6,346 bases of DNA. Origin: a candidate division TA06 bacterium. GTDB lineage: Bacteria; Hydrothermota; DG-26; E44-bin18; JADFOU01. The notes beneath the pieces are model-generated. The model was not told the DNA's origin, searched no databases, and was given only the letters and a program-made list of their open reading frames with translations. The stretch spans positions 1 through 6,346 of the forward strand of contig JADFOU010000119.1 of the NCBI GenBank assembly GCA_022562655.1, in the 5' to 3' direction. The translations under genes and the position numbers were made by a program. Shown piece after piece: positions 1-4,765 of the stretch; position 1 is the stretch's first letter; each line of letters starts with the position of its first letter.

Positions 1-12
1 CAATGCAATATT

Positions 13-103
13 AGTCCGTCTCCCTGGCCGACCCAGCCCGAGGGTGGGGCAGGGAGAATCGGGTGGGAGGTTGGGAGAGTATGAAGGGCTCGGCAGGCGG
101 ACT
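13..103. repeat. 89-bp dispersed repeat, copy A
   Basis: Positions 13-101 match 4602-4690 at 86 of 89 bases in the same orientation (differences at 64, 68 and 95). The unit contains a stable hairpin (19-57): TCTCCCTG pairs with CAGGGAGA, then two and four more pairs after single mismatches, around the loop AGCCCGA. The unit ends here as imperfect inverted repeats: AGTCCGTCTCCC at the left and the complement of AGTCCGCCTGCC at the right (ending at 103), 10 of 12 matching. This gives a MITE-like or REP-like outline. It encodes no convincing protein. It lies about 120 bp beyond the stop of the dehydrogenase gene. Confidence 0.9.
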
Positions 104-222
104 ATTTTATATGAAAAATGGACCACTCGAATCGGGTGGAATCGAAGATCTCCGTTCCCTGAATCAAGTTCAGGGCAAACCCAAGAGCAGGAGAAACCTG
201 CGAAATCTTGTGGGGATTCAAT
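104..222. other. Non-coding 3' flank of ACAD with several hairpins
   Basis: No gene is seen here. Besides the stem at 123-139 there is a perfect 7-bp hairpin CCCTGAA-TCAAG-TTCAGGG (157-175) and a 5-bp hairpin GCAGG-AGAAA-CCTGC (187-201). The 11-mer GAATCGGGTGG at 129-139 also occurs inside repeat copy A at 56-66. The cluster may help end or protect the dehydrogenase transcript, but no T-tract follows these two hairpins. Confidence 0.35.
113..139 (-). terminator. Weak terminator candidate beyond the acyl-CoA dehydrogenase gene
   Basis: On the minus strand CCACCCG-ATT-CGAGTGG (139-123), a short hairpin with one C/A mismatch, is followed after four bases by a T-rich run (117-113). It lies about 85 bp past the dehydrogenase stop. 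The stem is short and imperfect, so this is tentative. Confidence 0.25.
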
Positions 223-1380
223 TCAGGAAGAACCACTCTCTTTCAAGAGGTTTTTTGCAATCACTATGCGCTGGATTTGGTTGGTCCCTTCATAGATCTG
301 GGTGATCTTGGCATCTCGCATATACTTCTCAATGGGATAGTCCTTCATATAGCCATAACCGCCAAAGAGTTGGACCGCATCGGTGGTCACCTTCATAGCA
401 ACATCGGTGGCGTAGAGTTTGCACATTGCAGAGATTTTTGTATAATGGGTGGCGCCTGCGTCGATGGCATCCGCCGCAGCATAAACCAGACGGCGAGCCG
501 CCTCGACCTGGGTCGCCATGTCCGCCAGCATAAACTGAATCCCTTGAAAGGAGGCGATGGGTTGACCAAACTGTTGCCTCTTTTTTGTGTACTCCACGGC
601 AAGGTCGAGGGCCCCCTGGGCAAGGCCTACAGCCTGAGCTGCCACCCCTGGTCTTGCCTTATCCAGAGTCATCATCGCATTTTTGAAGCCGATGCCTTCC
701 TTTTCTCCAAGTAGATTTTTGGCTGGGACCTTACAGTTTTTGAAGTGGATCTCATGAAGGGAGACGCAGCGGATCCCCATCTTATCCTCCTCCTTTCCGA
801 TGGTGAACCCCTCTGTTCCCTTCTCCACAACGATGGCGGAGATCCCCCGGGTCCCTTTCTCAGGATTGGTGACGCAGTAGATGGTATAGATGGAGGCGGC
901 ACCGGCGTTCGTGGTCCATTTTTTGTCACCGTTGATCGTATAAGAATCCCCATTCCGTTCTGCACGGGTCTTGATGGACCCAGCATCACTCCCCGCCTCC
1001 ACTTCGGAGAGGCCATAGGCGACCAGTTTCTCCCCCTTGGCGATGGCAGGGAGCCATCTCTGTCTCTGCTCTTCCGTACCGTGGATTGTAATCGGGAAGC
1101 TCCCCAGGGCATTGACGGCGTAGGCAACCCCCACCCCACCACAGGCTTTGGAGAGTTCCTCAATGACGATGCAGAGGTTTCGTATGCCATCTCCCTCTCC
1201 TCCGTACTCCTTGGGGATCCAGACCCCCATCAGCCCTGCTTCCTGGAGTTTCTTCACGATCTCCCAGGGGTAGGTCTGATTCCGATCCAGTTCTGCAGCT
1301 GCGGGACGGACATATTTGTCAGCAATCTCCTTTGTCCGCTCGGCATACTCAAGATTCTTTTTGGTGAGTAGTTCTTTCAT
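223..1380 (-). CDS. Acyl-CoA dehydrogenase
   Basis: This 385-residue flavoenzyme is predicted to oxidise an acyl-CoA to the 2,3-enoyl-CoA in the cytoplasm, passing electrons to electron-transfer flavoprotein. The length is normal for the family and all three domains are present: the N-terminal helical part (about 1-118), the middle beta domain with the flavin/substrate motif LSEVEAGSDAGS (124-135) and KKWTTNAG (153-160), and the C-terminal helical domain with RQQFGQPI (268-275), QLFGGYGY (337-344) and QIYEGTNQIQR (361-371). Glu364 in YEGTNQ sits where short- and medium-chain members have the catalytic base, so the enzyme looks active. Substrate chain length or branching cannot be told from sequence. 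It starts at ATG 1380 and ends with TGA at 223-225. It has its own strong promoter about 85-110 bp upstream but no evident Shine-Dalgarno; the bases before ATG read ATTAAACCAG. It is separated by 184 bp from the winged-helix gene, so it is probably a separate transcription unit. No neighbouring etfAB or CoA ligase is visible. Confidence 0.96.
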   Translation of the reverse strand: MKELLTKKNLEYAERTKEIADKYVRPAAAELDRNQTYPWEIVKKLQEAGLMGVWIPKEYGGEGDGIRNLCIVIEELSKACGGVGVAYAVNALGSFPITIHGTEEQRQRWLPAIAKGEKLVAYGLSEVEAGSDAGSIKTRAERNGDSYTINGDKKWTTNAGAASIYTIYCVTNPEKGTRGISAIVVEKGTEGFTIGKEEDKMGIRCVSLHEIHFKNCKVPAKNLLGEKEGIGFKNAMMTLDKARPGVAAQAVGLAQGALDLAVEYTKKRQQFGQPIASFQGIQFMLADMATQVEAARRLVYAAADAIDAGATHYTKISAMCKLYATDVAMKVTTDAVQLFGGYGYMKDYPIEKYMRDAKITQIYEGTNQIQRIVIAKNLLKESGSS

Positions 1381-1436
1381 CTGGTTTAATGGTTAAATCG
1401 TGAAAGGGTCGTTGGGTCGAAGTGAATTTTTTAACC
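1381..1436. repeat. Degenerate GGTTAAA-type repeat abutting the ACAD start
   Basis: On the plus strand this stretch begins CTGGTTTAATGGTTAAATCG, continues with loosely repeated units of about 8 bp (GGTTAAAT, CGTGAAAG, GGTCGTTG, GGTCGAAG), and ends in TTAACC. GGTTAA and TTAACC at the two ends are inverted copies. A similar stretch bounded by CTGGTTAA and TTAACC lies directly upstream of the methyltransferase gene at 4336-4382. It occupies the 5' untranslated leader of the dehydrogenase gene and touches the start codon. I recognise the style from degenerate intergenic repeats of environmental bacteria; no function is known to me. Confidence 0.4.
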
Positions 1437-1463
1437 GATGACTCTATCCTTGACGTTTCTATT

Positions 1464-1492
1464 AGGATAATGCAAAGAGATGGAACTGTCAA
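1464..1492 (-). promoter_or_regulatory. Sigma-70 type promoter of the acyl-CoA dehydrogenase gene
   Basis: On the minus strand a perfect -35 box TTGACA (1492-1487) is followed after exactly 17 bp by TATCCT (1469-1464), which matches TATAAT at four of six positions. A start about seven bases further on (near 1457) would give a 5' leader of about 77 nt before the ATG at 1380. It lies in the intergenic gap in the right orientation, so it most likely drives the dehydrogenase independently of the upstream genes. No operator palindrome is evident over the boxes. Confidence 0.75.
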
Positions 1493-1540
1493 GCCTTATT
1501 CAACAGCGGTTTAAGTGGATTTAGAAGATGAGGGTCTAAT

Positions 1541-1554
1541 CAGTGGATCCGCTG
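1541..1554. other. Near-palindrome just past the winged-helix gene
   Basis: CAGTGGATCCGCTG is an imperfect 14-bp palindrome with one mismatched position pair, lying 11 bp beyond the stop codon of the winged-helix gene. No T-tract follows on the minus strand, so it is not a convincing intrinsic terminator. It could be a chance inverted repeat around a GGATCC core. Confidence 0.25.
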
Positions 1555-1564
1555 AAAAGAACGA

Positions 1565-2407
1565 TCAATCGATTTGGGAAGAGAGATAGAGATCCCCATC
1601 TCCGGAGAGAATCACCCCTTTTTTCAGAAGGGATTGGAGGGTCTCGTGGACTATCTCTTTCTTCCAACCCAGAAGTTGGGATAGATCTTTGGCAGTCGAG
1701 GCAACAGCTATATCGAAATATTTTCTTGCGATCTTCCTTCGAGCATTCTCCTCCGGGATCTTCCCGCTCTTTTTCACGACTTGTGGGTGAACCCGAAGGA
1801 GAAGGTCTACGATGATGGAGGGCCAGGATGAACCCTCCTGAGTGACACCCGCATTGACGACCAAGAGAGACCGCTGGAGTTCCTTGAGGGCTCTCTCGAA
1901 GCGAGTTCTCCCTCCCTTTCCTCGGAAACCCGCCTCCCTTTTCAAGCGAACCGTTGGGGTGGGTCCCTTCTCAAAGAGAAATTCACATATCCTTTTGGCG
2001 TCCTGGGTGATCCTCCCCTCCTCATAGACCTGTTGATAATCCTCAAGATCGCCGTAGTTACCTGAAAGGGTATAAAAATAGGGGAGCATCTGGAGGGAGA
2101 TGAAACTGGGCCTCCCTTTGAAGAACTTTCCAAAATAGACCTTTTTGTGGGCTGCGAGTTCATCCTTCCAGGTCCATAACCTTTGCATATATTCATTCCA
2201 ATCATGGATGAGGCGGCGTTGGCCCCCACAGACGGCATCGTAGAGGGAGGGAAGTAGGGGCGTTCCCCTATCCAGGGGGAAGAGGAGACAGAACCCGACA
2301 TCGTGGATGAACTGTGCCGCCTCGACCTCGGTCTTGACTTTTAAAGAAAGGATGCGGTAAGCCTTCCTGTCCCGAAGCTTTTGGAGTTCTGACTTCTTTT
2401 TCATCAT
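1565..2407 (-). CDS. Winged-helix protein, AlkZ/YcaQ-related
   Basis: This 280-residue protein has no signal peptide or membrane segment. It resembles the AlkZ-related (YcaQ-like) group, whose better-known members are DNA glycosylases that unhook interstrand cross-links. Supporting motifs are HDVGFCLLFPLDRGTP (35-50) with PSLYDAV (53-59), WTWKDELAAHKKVYFGKF (78-95), and SLQMLPYFYTLSGNYGDLEDY (104-124), which match my memory of that group. Two segments look like winged helix-turn-helix domains: residues about 133-192 (AKRICEFLFEKGPTPTVRLKREAGF followed by FERALKELQRSLLVVNAG) and about 220-278 (STAKDLSQLLGW, VHETLQSLLKKGVILSG). I cannot identify the catalytic glutamine-type motif of true AlkZ, so glycosylase activity is unproven; a DNA-binding or regulatory role is equally possible. 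Two ATG codons stand in tandem at 2407 and 2404 with no Shine-Dalgarno; a 53-bp hairpin repeat fills the gap to the preceding gene. Co-transcription with the methyltransferase gene is likely from the 62-bp spacing. It ends with TGA at 1565-1567. Confidence 0.8.
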   Translation of the reverse strand: MMKKKSELQKLRDRKAYRILSLKVKTEVEAAQFIHDVGFCLLFPLDRGTPLLPSLYDAVCGGQRRLIHDWNEYMQRLWTWKDELAAHKKVYFGKFFKGRPSFISLQMLPYFYTLSGNYGDLEDYQQVYEEGRITQDAKRICEFLFEKGPTPTVRLKREAGFRGKGGRTRFERALKELQRSLLVVNAGVTQEGSSWPSIIVDLLLRVHPQVVKKSGKIPEENARRKIARKYFDIAVASTAKDLSQLLGWKKEIVHETLQSLLKKGVILSGDGDLYLSSQID

Positions 2408-2415
2408 TTCTATTT

Positions 2416-2468
2416 GTAGGGGCAGGGTTTCCCTGCCTGTCGTTAGGGCGAGGGGACCTCGCCCCTAC
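2416..2468. repeat. 53-bp double-hairpin intergenic repeat
   Basis: The element has 8-bp terminal inverted repeats, GTAGGGGC (2416-2423) and GCCCCTAC (2461-2468). Inside are two perfect hairpins: GGCAGGG/CCCTGCC with a TTT loop (2421-2437) and GGGCGAGG/CCTCGCCC with a GGA loop (2446-2464). The outer stem and the inner hairpins share bases, so the two folds exclude one another. It begins two bases after the stop codon of the methyltransferase gene and ends eight bases before the winged-helix ATG, occupying nearly the whole 62-bp gap. It looks like the GTAGGGGC-ended mobile intergenic repeats seen in many environmental bacteria. No T-tract follows, so it is not a standard terminator, but in a co-transcript it could pause polymerase, block 3' decay or mask the downstream start. 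Confidence 0.8.
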
Positions 2469-2469
2469 T

Positions 2470-4323
2470 TTATCTCTCCAGCACCTCCAACACCCTCTCA
2501 TATCTTCCAAAGGAAGGCATCAGATAGGCACCCTTAAAATGGGATCGAGCCTGCTCGAGAAGATCCCTCGCCATCTGGACCCCCACATCCGCCCCCTTTT
2601 CCCCTGCCTTCCGCATCCTCTCTTGGACTGCCTCCGGGATGACGATTCCTGGAACCTCATTGTGAAGAAATTCAGCATGTTTGTAACTCTGGAGGGGGAG
2701 GAGGCCTAAGAAGACAGGCAAATCAATCCCATCGATCCGTTCCAGAAACTGGTGGATCGTTTCCAGGTCATACTGGGGCTGGGTGTAGGCAAAATGAGCC
2801 CCCGCTTCGATCTTCTGTCGGAATCGGTCGAGTTCATGATCCAAATCCTCGGCACTGGGGTTGACGGCGACTCCGATGCAGAATGAAGTCGGGTCACCGA
2901 TGGAGTTCTCCATCCAGTCTTCCCCTTGATTGAGGCGGGAGATGGTTCGAACAAGTCCGATGGAATCCACATCGTAGACGGCGGTCGCATTGGGGTAATC
3001 CCCTACCTGGGGAGGGTCTCCCGTGATGACCATGAGATTCCGGATTCCTGCTGCATGGGCGCCGATCAGATCCATCTGAAGCCCAATGAGGTTTCGATCC
3101 CTGCAGGTGACATGGAGGAGGGTCTCCATGCCCACCTGTTCCTTGATGAGGACACAGATGGCAAAGGCGGACATTCGGATTCGACCGATGGCACCATCGG
3201 TAATATTGACAACGTCCACTCCCCTTTCCTTCATTCGATGGGCACCCGCCAAGAGCTTCTGTGGGTTTGTCCCTTTTGGAGGGGTCAATTCCACGCTCAC
3301 CTGAAAGACCTTACCCAGTTTCTTGGCAAATGCACCTGGAGCTTCCAAGGGTTTTTGAGAGACCGTATCGGGTTCTGGAGGAGCAATTGTGATGGTCTGA
3401 ACGGTTTTATCCGAGGGCTGAATTGTCTGAAGGGACTTGTGCATCGCCCGTATATGGTCGGGGGTCGTCCCACAGCAACCTCCCACAATTCTCGCCCCAG
3501 CTTCGATGAATCGTTTTGCGTAGTCTGCCATGTATTCCGGTGTGGAGTAGTAGATGAAGCGACCCTCCACATATCCGGGGAGTCCTGCGTTGGGTAAGGC
3601 AGAAAGGTAAGGTGACACAGGCAAGGATGCCTGTGCTACCAACACAGTTGCCATCCGCTGAATCACCTCGAAGATCCCTTGGGGTCCCACACTGCAATTC
3701 ACACCGACGACATCCACTTCCAATTCCTTTAGGCTTTTCGCTACCCCTTCAGGAGAATGCCCGTCCATTGTCCGATTCTCTTCCCCAAAAGTCATCTGTG
3801 CAATGATAGGGAGCTGGGCAATCTCCTTGCAGGCGGAGATGGCGAGCTGGAGTTCTTCAAGATTGGAAAAGGTTTCGAGAATGAAGAGATCCACGCCACC
3901 CTCCAGGAGCCCTTCCATCTGCTCTCGAAAGGCGTCCTTTGCTTCCTTTAAAGTGATTCTGCCGATGGGTTCTAAGGGTTGTCCAATGGGTCCGACCGAT
4001 CCCGCCACAAAGATGGACTTCCCTAATGTCTCCCGAACATCCCTTGCAATCTTTGCACCCCAGAGATTGATCTCCCTCACCTTCTCCTCAACATCATGTC
4101 CCCTTAACCGGAACCGGTTCCCCCCGAAGGTATTGGTCTCGATCATCTCTGCACCAGCCCGAATGTAATCTCGGTGGATCTCCTGAACCAGTTTGGGGTT
4201 GGAAAGATTGAGTTCATCAAAACCGTGTTCAAAGGAGATCCCTCGAGCATAAAGCATTGTCCCCATCGCCCCGTCGCAGAGGAGAGTCCCCTTTTCAAGA
4301 CACTCTAAAAAGGGATGGATCAT
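2470..4323 (-). CDS. Bifunctional homocysteine S-methyltransferase / methylenetetrahydrofolate reductase
   Basis: This 617-residue fusion joins an N-terminal homocysteine S-methyltransferase barrel (about 1-298) to a C-terminal MetF-type reductase (about 335-617) through a Pro/Gln/Thr-rich linker, the architecture of Bacillus YitJ. The reductase would reduce methylene-THF to methyl-THF with FAD, and the methyltransferase would make methionine from homocysteine; the methyl donor cannot be told from sequence. Zinc ligands Cys210 (VNCSVGP) and Cys283-Cys284 (GGCCGTTP) are present, as are GAMGTML (18-24), ETNTFGGN (62-69) and PNAGLP (244-249). In the reductase, VELTPPKG (344-351, Glu345), ITGDPP (433-438) and YTQPQYD (513-519) correspond to substrate and FAD sites. 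No cobalamin-binding domains follow, so it is not a full MetH. Residues about 229-238 (VAQASLPVSP) are an apparent in-frame palindromic repeat between barrel helix 6 and strand 7. The start is ATG 4323 with no clear Shine-Dalgarno; a promoter lies about 50-80 bp upstream. The stop is TAA at 2470-2472. Confidence 0.95.
   Translation of the reverse strand: MIHPFLECLEKGTLLCDGAMGTMLYARGISFEHGFDELNLSNPKLVQEIHRDYIRAGAEMIETNTFGGNRFRLRGHDVEEKVREINLWGAKIARDVRETLGKSIFVAGSVGPIGQPLEPIGRITLKEAKDAFREQMEGLLEGGVDLFILETFSNLEELQLAISACKEIAQLPIIAQMTFGEENRTMDGHSPEGVAKSLKELEVDVVGVNCSVGPQGIFEVIQRMATVLVAQASLPVSPYLSALPNAGLPGYVEGRFIYYSTPEYMADYAKRFIEAGARIVGGCCGTTPDHIRAMHKSLQTIQPSDKTVQTITIAPPEPDTVSQKPLEAPGAFAKKLGKVFQVSVELTPPKGTNPQKLLAGAHRMKERGVDVVNITDGAIGRIRMSAFAICVLIKEQVGMETLLHVTCRDRNLIGLQMDLIGAHAAGIRNLMVITGDPPQVGDYPNATAVYDVDSIGLVRTISRLNQGEDWMENSIGDPTSFCIGVAVNPSAEDLDHELDRFRQKIEAGAHFAYTQPQYDLETIHQFLERIDGIDLPVFLGLLPLQSYKHAEFLHNEVPGIVIPEAVQERMRKAGEKGADVGVQMARDLLEQARSHFKGAYLMPSFGRYERVLEVLER
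3611..3640. repeat. 30-bp palindromic repeat inserted in frame in the methyltransferase gene
   Basis: CACAGGCA (3616-3623) and TGCCTGTG (3628-3635) form a perfect 8-bp stem with an AGGA loop. Outside it, GGT and ACC also pair, with a 2-base mismatch between, giving 11 of 13 arm positions matched. Thirty bases are ten codons and the reading frame is kept, encoding VAQASLPVSP (229-238). In homologues as I remember them (for example Thermotoga MetH) the segment between helix 6 and the PNAG strand is roughly 8-9 residues shorter, which fits insertion. The encoded QASLPV string is one I associate with widespread small repeats of Desulfobacterota-like genomes. Confidence 0.65.
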
Positions 4324-4335
4324 ATTACTATGTTA

Positions 4336-4382
4336 CTGGTTAAAGGATGAGTTGTTAAATGGGAAAGATTGATTATTTAACC
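4336..4382. repeat. Degenerate GGTTAAA-type repeat upstream of the methyltransferase gene
   Basis: On the plus strand it begins CTGGTTAAAGGATGAGTTG, carries GTTAAATGGG and ends ATTTAACC, so its ends are inverted GGTTAA/TTAACC like the stretch at 1381-1436 before the dehydrogenase gene. The -10 box of the methyltransferase promoter (TTAAAT) falls within its right end. The rest forms most of the 5' leader. Confidence 0.35.
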
Positions 4383-4403
4383 ATCCTTTACTCAAGAAGT
4401 CAA
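4375..4403 (-). promoter_or_regulatory. Promoter of the methyltransferase/reductase gene
   Basis: On the minus strand TTGACT (4403-4398) is followed after 17 bp by TTAAAT (4380-4375), preceded directly by TGG, an extended -10 element. A start near 4368 would leave a leader of about 45 nt, too short for a SAM or cobalamin riboswitch, and I saw no motif of either. It probably drives both the methyltransferase and the winged-helix gene. Confidence 0.6.
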
Positions 4404-4432
4404 GATTTTTTGGCTGGCGCCTCTTTTTCTTA

Positions 4433-4462
4433 TTGACAAAAGGCTGTTTTCTCATATATCTT
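4433..4462 (+). promoter_or_regulatory. Divergent plus-strand promoter candidate
   Basis: A perfect TTGACA (4433-4438) is followed by TATATC after 16 bp (4455-4460) or TATCTT after 18 bp (4457-4462), each matching TATAAT at four of six positions. It points away from the methyltransferase promoter, whose -35 box lies 30 bp to the left. No sizeable plus-strand gene follows; what follows is the hairpin-rich segment 4465-4600. Confidence 0.4.
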
Positions 4463-4464
4463 TT

Positions 4465-4600
4465 GAGTAGGTCATTTCCTTACGAGTGGAGGGAAGGGAG
4501 GTGACCCAGAAGATTTAAGGAATCATTATTCTCCTCTTTCAAGGAGGCTTATGGAATGCCCACTCCTTGGTGGGGTTTTCCTTCCTTTTAGGATTTTTTT
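4465..4600 (+). ncRNA. Candidate small RNA, unrecognised family
   Basis: Downstream of the plus-strand promoter candidate lies a series of hairpins ending in seven Ts (4594-4600). The first is a 12-bp uninterrupted stem between 4470-4481 and 4495-4506 (GGTCATTTCCTT with AAGGGAGGTGACC-type partner) that needs three G-U pairs. Those become A/C mismatches on the other strand, so the fold favours a plus-strand transcript. Next come CTCCT/AGGAG (4531-4535 with 4542-4546), CCCAC/GTGGG (4559-4563 with 4570-4574) flanked by GGAA/TTCC, and a short TCCT/AGGA stem (4583-4586 with 4590-4593) directly before the T-run, a weak intrinsic terminator. Length would be about 130 nt. It does not resemble 6S, 4.5S, tmRNA or tRNA as far as I can tell. 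A good ribosome-binding sequence AAGGAGG (4541-4547) lies 8 bases before ATG at 4556, opening an 11-codon reading frame. It may instead be non-functional intergenic sequence. Confidence 0.35.
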
Positions 4601-4601
4601 G

Positions 4602-4690
4602 AGTCCGTCTCCCTGGCCGACCCAGCCCGAGGGTGGGGCAGGGAGAATCGGGCGGGGGGTTGGGAGAGTATGAAGGGCTCGGCTGGCGGA
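4602..4690. repeat. 89-bp dispersed repeat, copy B
   Basis: Second copy of the unit at 13-101, starting directly after a T-run and lying 75 bp beyond the protease stop codon. The hairpin is at 4608-4646. Its right end reads CGGATT instead of CGGACT, so the terminal inverted repeat is slightly degraded. Both copies lie in the 3' flank of a minus-strand gene. Neither orientation puts a T-tract after the hairpin, so an ordinary terminator role is unlikely. Confidence 0.9.
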
Positions 4691-4765
4691 TTGTGGCTTC
4701 CCCCTTTCCATTAAAACTATCACTTTCAGAAGTGTTCGTCAATAAAAATTCTAAGGGTTCGACTC

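Noticed and set aside
44..305. Plus-strand reading frames of 80-83 codons over repeat copy A
   Set aside because: They start within the repeat and run antisense into the dehydrogenase gene; composition is not protein-like.
745..1371. Long plus-strand frame (208 codons) opposite the dehydrogenase gene
   Set aside because: It is an antisense shadow of a well-conserved gene, and its translation has no recognisable domain.
2416..2468. Intrinsic terminator between the methyltransferase and winged-helix genes
   Set aside because: The hairpins are strong but no T-tract follows either of them on the minus strand; a repeat element explains the structure better.
3184..3201. Perfect 8-bp inverted repeat ACCGATGG/CCATCGGT inside the methyltransferase gene
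   Set aside because: It encodes conserved reductase residues (NITDGAIGR), the length matches the family, and no insertion is implied, so it is probably chance.
4324..4540. Possible SAM or cobalamin riboswitch ahead of the methionine-synthesis gene
   Set aside because: The minus-strand leader from the predicted promoter is only about 45 nt and no conserved SAM or B12 box could be found on the minus strand further upstream.
4526..4742. Overlapping minus-strand reading frames of 65 and 67 codons in the protease-methyltransferase gap
   Set aside because: They run through the 89-bp repeat, are proline-rich translations of GC-rich hairpin DNA, and show no ribosome-binding site or recognisable domain.
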